Origin: Aporhodopirellula sallentina SM41
Lineage (GTDB): Bacteria; Planctomycetota; Planctomycetia; Pirellulales; Pirellulaceae
Reading direction: 5' to 3'
Length of the DNA: 32,365 nt
NCBI RefSeq assembly: GCF_000346505.1
Contig: NZ_ANOH01000103.1
Coordinates: 1-32,365, forward strand
Each line of letters begins with the position of its first letter. The first letter of the stretch is position 1. Both the position numbers and the translations under genes were made by a program. Of this stretch, positions 1-8,240 are shown piece by piece. A model generated the notes under the pieces. The model ran no database searches. It had not been told where the DNA came from and worked only from the letters and a program-made list of their open reading frames with translations.

Positions 1-1314
1 ATCATTGAGGATCGGACTGTCGTTAGATGGAAAGGGAAACACTTCGGCGTCACCGCCGGCGACACAAATGCTCTCAAGGCGCAGCTCCTGCTCCTCGAGC
101 TCAGGGGAAAAGAGGGGCTCGATTTCGAGCGTGTGATCACGATCCGCAGCTAGATTTTCAGCAATGACGGCCACATGGTGCGTGTTGCCGTTCGCTCTGG
201 CTGAGATGCTCGCCGAATCGAACTCACACATTGGTTCTTTGGCACCGGGTCGCATCCGCTTAACGAGTTTGCCATCGATGTAGGCACGGTACCTCACTGA
301 CTTGGTCGTGCCTTCGCCAAACAGCAATACCATGTTGCCTCGAAAAGAAACTTTCAGTCGGTCGACTTGCTGCGGAGAGAATCGTTTCTCCTCTTCCGCG
401 GTTTGGATCTCGACGCGATTCGATGCAACCACTTCATCCTCGAGCCACCGTGACATCAACATGTCGAAGTAGGCGGACGTGAGGTTAGGCGACTCATTCC
501 GCCATCCCTTCGGAAGCTCTCCGAGCGTGGAAATGCGAACACGCGACTGCGTTCTGTACGTCTCGCCATGGACCATCTCTTTCGGTGTCTTGCAGACGAC
601 ATCACGACGCACAGCATCCTGGAACGCGGCCCACGCTACGTCGGCAAAAAGCTGATAGCCGACATCGCCCGGATGCACGAGATCGAACGGCCAAATTTGC
701 TCCACCGTCATCTCGCCGGCCTTCACACGCTGCACTGCTAACGAGATCGCATCACCGACCGCGGTGCCATACGCCTTGGAAAGCGAGAGATGCGCCGCAC
801 GACGTTTCATCCGGTCGAAATCCGCCGATTTCACGTCCCAACCAAACGGGAAGATCATCTGCACCACCGGTGCACGCCCTTCCTCGATTATCCGCCACAA
901 CAGTGACTCATAGGCCGCCAATTTCTCAGTATCGGCGGTGTTGATATCGTCGTTGGCTGAGAAATCCAGAAAAACCAAATCCGGCTTGTGCCGCAGAACA
1001 TCACGATCCAACCGAAATACAGCTAACTGCGAGTTTGTCCCGCCAATCGATGCATCATGAAACGCGAAATGCGCCTGCGGATATGCATCCTGCAAACGTC
1101 TAGCAACCTTCGCACGATACGAAGTCAATTGCGGATCGGTGGCATTCGATCCCCATGTAAGCGAAGCCCCAAAAAAGACCACATCCAAGCGTTCACCCGC
1201 CTTCGCGCGTCGGTCAAATTCGCCAAACGAGGCCGACGTCATGCCCTGCGCATCGGCGACAAACAGGAACACACATAAAAGAACAGTCAAAGAAAGAATT
1301 GGAGGAATGCGCAT
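1..1314 (-). CDS. SGNH/GDSL-type hydrolase (C-terminus cut by window edge)
   Basis: An open frame runs leftward from an ATG at 1314 off the window edge, giving 438 residues without a stop. Residues 1-22 are a signal peptide ending near ADA-QG, so the protein is probably exported. SGNH blocks are visible: FFGASLTWG with the presumed nucleophile Ser51, a GGTN block at 91-94, SANDD (Asn121) and DLVHPG with Asp211 and His214. The family includes secreted esterases and acetylesterases acting on carbohydrates or lipids. Residues after about 240 form an extra domain that I do not recognise. The neighbouring pectin genes would fit a carbohydrate esterase, but this is inference. Class confidence is high; substrate is unknown. 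Confidence 0.85.
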   Translation of the reverse strand, partial: MRIPPILSLTVLLCVFLFVADAQGMTSASFGEFDRRAKAGERLDVVFFGASLTWGSNATDPQLTSYRAKVARRLQDAYPQAHFAFHDASIGGTNSQLAVFRLDRDVLRHKPDLVFLDFSANDDINTADTEKLAAYESLLWRIIEEGRAPVVQMIFPFGWDVKSADFDRMKRRAAHLSLSKAYGTAVGDAISLAVQRVKAGEMTVEQIWPFDLVHPGDVGYQLFADVAWAAFQDAVRRDVVCKTPKEMVHGETYRTQSRVRISTLGELPKGWRNESPNLTSAYFDMLMSRWLEDEVVASNRVEIQTAEEEKRFSPQQVDRLKVSFRGNMVLLFGEGTTKSVRYRAYIDGKLVKRMRPGAKEPMCEFDSASISARANGNTHHVAVIAENLAADRDHTLEIEPLFSPELEEQELRLESICVAGGDAEVFPFPSNDSPILND

Positions 1315-1468
1315 GCGATCGTGTTTGCCTAGCCGGAGGTTTGGTCCCGACAGGCATATGGCGCACCGATCCGAAATTACACGTGAAATAGCGGACGGAT
1401 CGCAACCTTTTTCCCAAACACCGTTCGCCGTTCCGCGGTCACCGCTTGCACTCCACTGGATTCCTCTG

Positions 1469-2002
1469 TCACCCGGCTGGATTGGCGAGAAGCAACTGCC
1501 GACATTCGGGTTCGCAGATACCGGATATCAGTTGCACTGTTTTGCCGCTGATGTTGACGAAGTGTTCGCACGACAAACCGAGAGTTGCATAGCCGGCGTC
1601 CGAGATCGTTTCAGAAGACGCGCCATAAACAATCACATCCATCTTTGCCAACAATGCCGTCGCGGCACACATCGGACACGGCTCGCCACTGCTGACCAGA
1701 ACGTATTCGCTCAAGTCCGGTGTACTCAGCTTCTTGCAAGCCGCGTTGATCGCGTTGACTTCGCCATGGCGGCTGACTTCGTTGGTCGCCGAGACCGTGT
1801 TATGCGCGATCGCGACGATGTCTCCCGATCGCGAAAATACCCCGGCGGCGAACGGAGACTGCTCTTCACTCAAACCGCTACGCAGCTCGTCAAGAACGAT
1901 GGCCATCCAACGCTCCAACGTCGGTCGATCAAAGTCCTGACGATCTAGGTACTGACGATCAAGTTCCTGTCGATTTGCTTGTCTCTCTGCTGTCGCTTTC
2001 AT
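1469..2002 (-). CDS. Nucleoside/guanine-type deaminase (CDA fold)
   Basis: This 177-residue zinc-dependent deaminase has the two family motifs: HGEVNAI with His79 and Glu81, and PCPMC with Cys109 and Cys112. His and the two Cys bind zinc, and Glu is the proton shuttle. The usual motif is H-A-E; here the middle residue is Gly. The size and motif spacing resemble guanine deaminase (GuaD) and tRNA-adenosine deaminase proteins; the exact base cannot be read from sequence. The frame is open upstream to 2191, but the start at 2002 gives the family's normal length and leaves a gap to the divergent hydrolase. Residues 11-26 are a degenerate five-residue repeat (RQELD, RQYLD, RQDFD). Confidence 0.85.
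   Translation of the reverse strand: MKATAERQANRQELDRQYLDRQDFDRPTLERWMAIVLDELRSGLSEEQSPFAAGVFSRSGDIVAIAHNTVSATNEVSRHGEVNAINAACKKLSTPDLSEYVLVSSGEPCPMCAATALLAKMDVIVYGASSETISDAGYATLGLSCEHFVNISGKTVQLISGICEPECRQLLLANPAG
1927..1971. repeat. 15-bp tandem repeat inside the deaminase gene, three units
   Basis: On the plus strand three 15-bp units follow each other: gatcaaagtcctgac, gatctaggtactgac and gatcaagttcctgtc. On the minus strand they encode the DRQxL/DRQxF repeat near the deaminase N-terminus. The period keeps the frame. See the similar-period repeats at 2291-2335 and 3871-3945. Confidence 0.75.
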
Positions 2003-2122
2003 CGGTTCTGTGGCTCTCTTTCGTCGGTTCCCTGGCGTTCCGGATCGGTACGGTTCTTGCTGCACTGACACAACAGCAAACGAAACAGCAAAGCCCGTGC
2101 CCAAGAAACTCATTGAGAGAGC

Positions 2123-3022
2123 ATGTCCACGACGAACGCAGAATGCCAACAACAAAGCACGATCGAGACGCCCGATGGTCGAGGCCTTCATCTACGACGA
2201 TGGGGCGAAGGGGTTGGCGACATCGCGATCGTCGTGGTGCACGGACTCGGTGAACACAGCGGATGGTACGACGAATTCGGTGAAACGATGTCCTGCGATA
2301 CCCTGTCCTGCGAAACCCTGTCCCGCGAAACCATCTCTAATGACAACATCACCACGTACGCCTATGACCAGCACGGCCACGGCAAGAGTCCGGGTGTTCG
2401 CGGGCATGCTTCTTCGTTAGATCGGTTCGTCGATGACGTCCAGGTCGTCTGTGATTATGTTGCCGAGGATCAACCCGGCGCCGAGATCGTTTTACTCGGA
2501 CACAGCATGGGTGGTCACATCACGCTCAAGTACCTTCTGCGAAGCAACAGTCATCCGGTCCATCGCGCCATCGTGACCAACCCGATGATCTTGCCGAAAG
2601 ATCCTCCGACCAAAGCGCAATCCTTCGCAGCATGGCTGACGGCAAAGATCATTCCGAGAGTCCGAGTCTCGGCAGACATCGAACCGACTCAGTTGACTCA
2701 AGACACCGAAATGCTCAGGCAACTCGCGCACGATCCGCTAATGCATGAGAAACTGTCAATCGGAATCGGAGGCGAACTGATGTCCAGTGGCCATGAGATC
2801 CTCGAACAAGCCTCCAGCCTCGGCACCGAGTTGCTGTTCCTCACCGGTAGCGATGACGAGATTTGTGATCCAGAAACGAGCCGAACGTTCTGTGAACGCT
2901 CAGGAAAAAACTGCTCCACGAAGACCTTCGATGGACTCCGACACTCACTCCTCATCGAAGCGCGTCGCGATGAAGTCTTCGAAACCATCAAAACATGGCT
3001 GTCCCAGAACACAGGGCGTTGA
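2123..3022 (+). CDS. Alpha/beta hydrolase, monoacylglycerol lipase-like
   Basis: This 299-residue protein of the serine-hydrolase/lysophospholipase (Hydrolase_4) family has HGLGEHSG (oxyanion region, about 40-47), HGHGKSPG (84-91), the nucleophile elbow GHSMGG with Ser128, an acid in TGSDDEICDP (probably Asp245) and His274 in GLRHSLLIE. It has no signal peptide, so it is probably a cytoplasmic esterase acting on monoacylglycerol or similar lipids. The start is supported by gagagag a few bases upstream. Residues 57-76 are a five-residue repeat (SCDTL, SCETL, SRETI, SNDNI) that lengthens a loop before the second strand. It diverges from the deaminase gene and shows no clear link to the sugar genes. 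Confidence 0.88.
   Translation: MSTTNAECQQQSTIETPDGRGLHLRRWGEGVGDIAIVVVHGLGEHSGWYDEFGETMSCDTLSCETLSRETISNDNITTYAYDQHGHGKSPGVRGHASSLDRFVDDVQVVCDYVAEDQPGAEIVLLGHSMGGHITLKYLLRSNSHPVHRAIVTNPMILPKDPPTKAQSFAAWLTAKIIPRVRVSADIEPTQLTQDTEMLRQLAHDPLMHEKLSIGIGGELMSSGHEILEQASSLGTELLFLTGSDDEICDPETSRTFCERSGKNCSTKTFDGLRHSLLIEARRDEVFETIKTWLSQNTGR
2291..2335. repeat. 15-bp tandem repeat inside the hydrolase gene, three units
   Basis: Units are tcctgcgataccctg, tcctgcgaaaccctg and tcccgcgaaaccatc. They are read in the frame that gives S-C/R-D/E-T-L/I. In the next frame the same DNA would read C-P-A-K-P, close to the S-P-A-K-T repeat that is actually translated at 3871-3945. Confidence 0.85.
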
Positions 3023-3064
3023 TGCGTTCTCATGGTGTGGAGCATTGCGCCGCCTGCTTCGCGT

Positions 3065-3116
3065 CACCCTTTCGCTCCCTCAAACGTCGCTCAGATGGAT
3101 TGCGTGCGAAAGGGTG
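3065..3116. repeat. Perfect 11-bp inverted repeat with 30-nt spacer (possible terminator or protein site)
   Basis: CACCCTTTCGC at 3065-3075 is matched exactly by GCGAAAGGGTG at 3106-3116. It lies 43 bp after the hydrolase stop and about 190 bp before the lyase start. The right arm is followed by cgatttcttt, only moderately T-rich, so it could be a weak terminator for the hydrolase or a regulatory site for the lyase. The remainder of the 281-bp gap shows no gene. Confidence 0.5.
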
Positions 3117-3303
3117 CGATTTCTTTGCATTGTGCGAGATCAACTTCGCAGTTCAGATGATTTGGCACTGAGGCGTTACCCTTTTGCATTCGCTTCTCGG
3201 GTTGGGAAAACCGCACGTCGGACATCCCAGAACGAATCGATTACCATGTCGTGGCTTTATCCCAACAAGTTTACGCGGCGTCAGACCAACAAGAACTGCA
3301 ACA

Positions 3304-5523
3304 ATGTCGAACCCATTCATTCCGCAGATATTTCGCGAAGCAGCCACCAAGCCTTCCGGTGCGAAACGCCGCCGCCACCCAATTCAACATCCGAGCGGCC
3401 TGAATTGGCGCCAGCAAACGATCACGTTGGGAGTCACCTTCGCGATGACCGCCTTTGCAGCAGTCTCGATCTCTCCTTTCCATGCCGCCCGACCCCACCA
3501 GGAAGCGTTCGGGAACACGAGCGCATCCCCGCCAATCTCTCTGGTCGCCACAACAACACAAGACGAGCAGCCTTCCGACGCGATTCCTCCACGCGTTCCG
3601 ATCGTTGAGCGACTCGATCGTGGGCTGGTTGCGATCGTCCAATCCAACGAAAAGGTGTTTCTTAGCTGGAGAATGCTGGGACTCGATCCGACTGAGATCC
3701 GCTTCCATCTTTTTCGAATATCGGGGGACCAAGAGATCCAGCTCAACGATTCGCCTCTGCAGAACACGTGGTTTATCGACGACAGTTGGGACTCTTCCGT
3801 TGAAACCACATACCGGGTGATTGCCGATCCCAAAACTGCGGACGACAAGTGCGACAACACCTTCACTTTACCCGCTAAAACTTCGCCCGCTAAAACTTCG
3901 CCCGCCAAAACTTCGCCCGCCGAAACACTGCCCGCCAACGCGGAGGCTCGAAAATGCCTGGAGATTCCCCTGCAGCAGCCCGAGCCAGGAACCACTCCCG
4001 ACGGCAAGGAGTATCAATACACCGCCAATGACGTAACCGTCGCCGACCTCAACGGCGACGGCAGCTATGAGTACATCCTTCGCTGGGAACCGACCAACAC
4101 TTGGGGCGGCGGGCACCCCAATCGCCACACAGGTCCAGTGTTAATCGACGCTTACACGTTGGACGGCGAGCATCTATGGCGGATCAACTTGGGGACAAAC
4201 ATCAATGCTTCGGCTCACATCACCCAAATGAATGCTTACGACTTGGATGGTGACGGTCGTGCGGAAATCGCGTTGAAAACTGCCGATGGGACAATTGATG
4301 GCCGGGGAAACGTCATCGGCGAAGGCGACCGTGACTATCGAGGAGCCAATGGCGTGGTGCTTCGCGGGCCCGAATACCTGACCCTATTCGACGGCCTGAC
4401 GGGAGCCAAACTCGACACGCAATCGTTCATTCCACAGCGTCATCCGGACACGCACAGCCCAACACGCGACCAAATTTGGGACGTTTGGGGCGACAACTAT
4501 GGCGGCCGAATGGATCGATTCAATTCCTGCATCGCTTATCTCGACGGCGTCCATCCTTTCCTCGTCACCGCTCGAGGCTACTACCACGGCAAGAAACGAG
4601 GCGGTCGCACCTGCATCGCCGCATGGCAGTGGAAGAATCACCAACTCGAAAACGTTTGGGTCTTCGACACACTCGGACATCCTGAACTCGCCGGTTATAT
4701 CGGCCAAGGAAACCACCAAGTCTCCGTGGCGGACCTGGACGGAGACGGCCGAGACGAGATCGTGTTCGGTGGTTGCGCGATCGACGATGATGGCAGCGGA
4801 CTCTACACCACCGAACTGGGCCACGGGGACGCTCTACACGTGACCGACATGGATCCGCAAAAACCAGGCCTCGAGGTGTTCGACATTCACGAAGGAACCG
4901 CCCACGACGCCGGAATTGAATTCCGTGCATCCGACGGATCCGCGATTTGGAAGAAGCACCCGCACCGAGACGTTGGACGCGGCGTCGCGTTCGATATCGA
5001 TCCAGAACATAACGGCTTCGAGTTCTGGTCGACCGCGAGCAACAAACTCTTCAACGTCCGCGGTGAAACCATCAGCGATAAGAAACCTCGTTGGACCAAC
5101 ATGGGTATCTGGTGGGATGGTGACCTACTACGCGAACTCGTCAACGGGACGATCATTGACAAATGGGACTGGCAACAACGCACCAACCAGAGGTTGCTTA
5201 CCGCGTACCGCGATCCCTATTTCGCGTCGCAGAACAACGGCACGAAAGCGAACCCTTGCTTGATCGCCGACGTGCTCGGTGACTGGCGGGAAGAGCTGAT
5301 CCTACGTTCTAACGACAATACTCGCTTGATGATTTTCGTTAGCACTATCCCCACGCAATATCGATTGCGTACGCTGATGCACGATCCTCACTATCGGGTT
5401 TCCGTTGATTGGCAAAACGTCGGATACAACCAACCCGCCCATACCGGTTTTTACTTGGGTGAAGGGATGAGCCTGCCGCAATCCCCCTTTGCAATCCGGT
5501 ACGCCGCGCCGGCAACCCGATAG
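3304..5523 (+). CDS. Rhamnogalacturonan endolyase, polysaccharide lyase family 11
   Basis: This 739-residue exported lyase should cleave the rhamnose-galacturonate backbone of rhamnogalacturonan-I by beta-elimination. After a basic N-terminus and a hydrophobic stretch (about 36-60, signal or anchor) comes an Ig-like region (about 95-175), then the eight-bladed propeller from about 240. It carries strong PL11 (YesW/YesX-type) signatures: DLNGDGSYEYILRW, LDAYTLDGEHLWRI-like strand, ALKTADGTIDG, GPEYLTLFDG, ARGYYHGK, GQGNHQVSVADLDGDG and GLGHGDALHVTDMDP. Asp-rich loops would bind calcium. The start at 3304 gives the best leader; the frame opens 40 codons earlier with a TTG. Residues 190-214 are a low-complexity PAKTS repeat between the Ig-like part and the propeller. 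Confidence 0.95.
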   Translation: MSNPFIPQIFREAATKPSGAKRRRHPIQHPSGLNWRQQTITLGVTFAMTAFAAVSISPFHAARPHQEAFGNTSASPPISLVATTTQDEQPSDAIPPRVPIVERLDRGLVAIVQSNEKVFLSWRMLGLDPTEIRFHLFRISGDQEIQLNDSPLQNTWFIDDSWDSSVETTYRVIADPKTADDKCDNTFTLPAKTSPAKTSPAKTSPAETLPANAEARKCLEIPLQQPEPGTTPDGKEYQYTANDVTVADLNGDGSYEYILRWEPTNTWGGGHPNRHTGPVLIDAYTLDGEHLWRINLGTNINASAHITQMNAYDLDGDGRAEIALKTADGTIDGRGNVIGEGDRDYRGANGVVLRGPEYLTLFDGLTGAKLDTQSFIPQRHPDTHSPTRDQIWDVWGDNYGGRMDRFNSCIAYLDGVHPFLVTARGYYHGKKRGGRTCIAAWQWKNHQLENVWVFDTLGHPELAGYIGQGNHQVSVADLDGDGRDEIVFGGCAIDDDGSGLYTTELGHGDALHVTDMDPQKPGLEVFDIHEGTAHDAGIEFRASDGSAIWKKHPHRDVGRGVAFDIDPEHNGFEFWSTASNKLFNVRGETISDKKPRWTNMGIWWDGDLLRELVNGTIIDKWDWQQRTNQRLLTAYRDPYFASQNNGTKANPCLIADVLGDWREELILRSNDNTRLMIFVSTIPTQYRLRTLMHDPHYRVSVDWQNVGYNQPAHTGFYLGEGMSLPQSPFAIRYAAPATR
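3871..3945. repeat. 15-bp tandem repeat inside the PL11 gene, five units
   Basis: Units begin cccgctaaaacttcg (twice, identical), then cccgccaaaacttcg, cccgccgaaacactg and the more diverged cccgccaacgcggag. They encode PAKTS repeated, ending PAETL PANAE. The array lies in a linker ahead of the catalytic propeller, so it probably tolerates length change. Confidence 0.92.
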
Positions 5524-5571
5524 CCTAGCCGTCGCAAACGCACGCCTGGAGAAATTCGGCGATACCTCTTC

Positions 5572-5583
5572 AGAGTCGACTCT
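5572..5583. repeat. 12-bp perfect palindrome
   Basis: AGAGTCGACTCT is fully self-complementary and lies 49 bp after the PL11 stop and 49 bp before the proposed operator at 5632-5662. It has no loop, so it is more a potential protein site than a terminator. It may be chance. Confidence 0.3.
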
Positions 5584-5631
5584 AACCTGTGGGAACTCGA
5601 CAACAACGCGCAGCAGAGTCAGCGAAAGAGA

Positions 5632-5662
5632 CTGCGCATAGTTGATACTTGTTTGCGCAAAG
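5632..5662. promoter_or_regulatory. Proposed XylR-type operator, mutarotase copy
   Basis: Left half CTGCGCATAG and right half GTTTGCGCAA have the same spacing as the sites at 11544-11574 and 14638-14668, with 19 of 31 positions shared with the latter, mostly in the half-sites. It ends 114 bp before the mutarotase start, nearly the same distance as the third site from araD (119 bp). The regulator is inferred, not shown. Confidence 0.6.
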
Positions 5663-5775
5663 ATTTAGTGACCGGGCCAAACCGCACGGCTATCCTTGGC
5701 GAGCGTGCCTTTTCAAACGCACTCGTCTGCTCACCGGTTCGATGTCCCCACATCCAAATTTGGCCTCTCTATCTC

Positions 5776-6879
5776 ATGGCAACTTCCTTGATTCGAAGAC
5801 TCTTTCTGCTCGTCGTCACGGCAATCATGACATGCTGCATCGCTCCTGCCGCAGAGGTTTCGGATTTTGACTCCATCAACCTCTACACGCTGACCAACCA
5901 AAACAACATGGTGGTAAAAATCACCAACTATGGCGCGACCATTACCTCGATCATCGTCCCCGACCGCAACGGCGACATGGCGGACGTGGCTCTCGGTTAC
6001 GACAACGTGGAAAGCTACATCAACGCGGCGAATCGACCGTATTTCGGCAGTGTCGTCGGTCGCTACGGCAATCGCATCGCGCAAGGCCAGTTCACTCTCG
6101 ACGGCAAGGAATACACTCTTGCTACCAACGATGGTGAAAACCACCTTCACGGAGGACAGATGGGCTTCGACAAAGTCGTCTGGGACGCCGAACGAGTCGA
6201 CAACGGTGTCAAAATGACTTATCGAGCCCGCGATGGCGAAGAAGGCTACCCGGGAAATTTGACCTTGAGTGTCTCGTATACGCTGACGAATGAAAACGCA
6301 ATCGTCATGCACTACGAAGCCACCACGGACAAACCAACGGTCGTCAACGTCACCAATCACACCTACTTCAACCTGGCCGGAGAAGGGGAACCGACGATAA
6401 ACGACCACATTCTCCGAATTAACGCGTCCAAATTCACACCCGTCGATTCAGGACTGATTCCTACCGGCGAACTCCGTGACGTGGCAGGAACGCCTTTCGA
6501 CTTTCGCGCCCCCAAACCGATCGGGCGCGACCTTCAGTCAAACGATCCCCAACTGCAACACGGCCTCGGTTACGACCACAACTGGGTACTCGACCGGGAA
6601 GAGGCCGGACTCGAATTGGCCGCGACTTTGTATGAAGCTCATAGCGGCCGCGTGCTCGATGTGCTCACCACCGAACCCGCGATTCAGTTCTACGGGGGCA
6701 ACTTTTTGAACGGAAACTTGATCGGCAAATCGGGCAAGCCTTACCAACACCGCAGTGGACTTTGCCTGGAAACACAACACAGCCCAGACAGCCCGAATCG
6801 CCCCGAATGGCCGAGCACCACCCTGCGTCCCGGCGAGAAGTACGAGACCACCACGGTCTATCGCTTCGGAGTGAAATAG
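5776..6879 (+). CDS. galM: Aldose 1-epimerase (mutarotase)
   Basis: This 367-residue GalM-family enzyme interconverts alpha and beta anomers of free aldoses. Visible family signatures are GRYGNRIAQGQF, NHLHGG, the NHTYFNLAG block with the catalytic His, GYDHNWVLD (substrate-binding Asp) and GLCLETQ with the catalytic Glu. A leader (MATSLIRRLFLLVV to about APAAE) indicates export, as in many periplasmic mutarotases. The start at 5776 is chosen for this leader; the frame is open from a TTG at 5653, which would bury it. It lies downstream of the lyase and 137 bp before a GH43 gene, behind a proposed operator, so L-arabinose released outside the cytoplasm is the likely substrate (inference). Confidence 0.93.
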   Translation: MATSLIRRLFLLVVTAIMTCCIAPAAEVSDFDSINLYTLTNQNNMVVKITNYGATITSIIVPDRNGDMADVALGYDNVESYINAANRPYFGSVVGRYGNRIAQGQFTLDGKEYTLATNDGENHLHGGQMGFDKVVWDAERVDNGVKMTYRARDGEEGYPGNLTLSVSYTLTNENAIVMHYEATTDKPTVVNVTNHTYFNLAGEGEPTINDHILRINASKFTPVDSGLIPTGELRDVAGTPFDFRAPKPIGRDLQSNDPQLQHGLGYDHNWVLDREEAGLELAATLYEAHSGRVLDVLTTEPAIQFYGGNFLNGNLIGKSGKPYQHRSGLCLETQHSPDSPNRPEWPSTTLRPGEKYETTTVYRFGVK

Positions 6880-7016
6880 CGACAACGCAACGCGTCTGTC
6901 GGAAAGACGCATCTTCTTGCAATCCCGCCTGACATGATTCACCGCGAATAACCGTGGATGCCTCGCTCTACACGTGTACGGCGTGGCTTCGTTCTCCTCT
7001 GACGATACGAAACGAA

Positions 7017-8036
7017 ATGCGCACCATTCTCTGTTTTCTTTTGATCACTGCGACTGCAGGAGCTGCCGAACCAAAACTTCAGTGGCCGAACCCGATTCTT
7101 TGGCAACGCGCCGACCCGCACGTTACCTTGCATAGCGACGGATGGTACTACTTCACCGCAACGGTCCCGCAATACGATCGCATCGAACTGCGGAAAGCAA
7201 AAACGCTTGGCGAATTATCCAACGCCGAGGCAAAAGTCGTCTGGCGAAAACACGACAACGGTCCAATGAGCCATCACATCTGGGCCCCCGAGATCCATTT
7301 TATCGATGGCAAATGGTACATTTACTTCGCAGCCGGACGTGCCGAGGCGATCTGGGATATTCGCCAATACGTACTCGAGTGTGATGCCTCCGACCCACTC
7401 GAAAGTCCGTGGGTTGAAAAAGGCCAGCTCAAGATGAACTGGGAATCATTCACCTTAGATGCCACCACCTTCCGGCACCTCGGAAAGAGATACCTCGCGT
7501 GGGCGCAAAGCGTTCCGGAAGAACGTGGCACGCGGATCTTTCTCGCTGAAATGGACACGCCTTGGTCCATCACCGGACAACAGGTAGCGATCACCAAACC
7601 GGATCTGCCTTGGGAACGCATCGGACATAACGTCAACGAAGCTCCCGCGTTTATTCACAGAAACGGAAAACTCTTCATGACGTATTCGGCCAGCGCAACG
7701 GATGCGAATTATTGCCTTGGCTTGCTTACCGCCGATGAGAATGCCAACCTGCTCGATCCGAAATCGTGGATCAAATCACCAACCCCAGTGCTGAAGAGCC
7801 ATCCCGAAACCAGCCAATTCGGCCCTGGACACAACTGCTTCACCACCTCACCCGACGGGAACACGGATATCTTGGTTTATCACTCCCGCGACTACGAAAC
7901 AATCAAGGGCGATCCTCTGAACAACCCGGACCGTGCAACACGCGCGCAGGTGCTGCTGTGGAACGATGACGGTACACCCAACTTTGGCGTGCCCGTCGCT
8001 AACGACCGAAACGGAACCGCCCGCCCGCGTAGGTGA
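7017..8036 (+). CDS. GH43-family glycoside hydrolase, probable alpha-L-arabinofuranosidase
   Basis: This 339-residue single-domain five-bladed propeller enzyme has a short signal peptide (1-16, ending AGAAE). The GH43 catalytic triad is readable: Asp33 in RADPHV, Asp148 in TLDAT and Glu208 in NVNEAP, with GPGHN (His272) as in other family members. The motif HIWAPEIHFIDGKWYIYF (87-104) is typical. The start at 7017 is preferred over a GTG at 6954 because it begins the signal peptide. Likely co-transcribed with the mutarotase. It is expected to trim arabinose from pectic arabinan; xylosidase activity cannot be excluded from sequence. Confidence 0.92.
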   Translation: MRTILCFLLITATAGAAEPKLQWPNPILWQRADPHVTLHSDGWYYFTATVPQYDRIELRKAKTLGELSNAEAKVVWRKHDNGPMSHHIWAPEIHFIDGKWYIYFAAGRAEAIWDIRQYVLECDASDPLESPWVEKGQLKMNWESFTLDATTFRHLGKRYLAWAQSVPEERGTRIFLAEMDTPWSITGQQVAITKPDLPWERIGHNVNEAPAFIHRNGKLFMTYSASATDANYCLGLLTADENANLLDPKSWIKSPTPVLKSHPETSQFGPGHNCFTTSPDGNTDILVYHSRDYETIKGDPLNNPDRATRAQVLLWNDDGTPNFGVPVANDRNGTARPRR

Positions 8037-8240
8037 CTCACCATCCACGCCTGCGGTACCAACTGCGTGTCGACAACCGTCAATCCAAGATTGCGATGAG
8101 AACACTGCAGGCGACAGGACACCCGAACGGACAGGGCTGCGGCAAACGAACCGGACATGCCCTCGCGGTTTTTGGATTTCGATGTGTTTGAATCTCGCTA
8201 CGATTCGAGATCGCTTGGGTAAAGGTCTCTGGGTTGGAAC
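8037..8240. other. Convergent intergenic gap
   Basis: The stretch lies between the ends of the GH43 gene (plus) and the UnbV gene (minus). A 6-bp stem (ATCTCG / CGAGAT around 8192-8211) is present without a T-run. I see no gene and no convincing terminator. Confidence 0.3.

Noticed and set aside
585-1948. Plus-strand open frames over the left end, up to 269 codons
   Set aside because: They mirror the minus-strand SGNH hydrolase and deaminase genes and show no domain, only Arg/His/Pro-rich antisense translation.
3100-3140. Possible fourth copy of the operator before the PL11 gene (ATTGTGCGAG with several TGCGA words)
   Set aside because: Only the right half-site resembles the motif; no left half lies at the required spacing.
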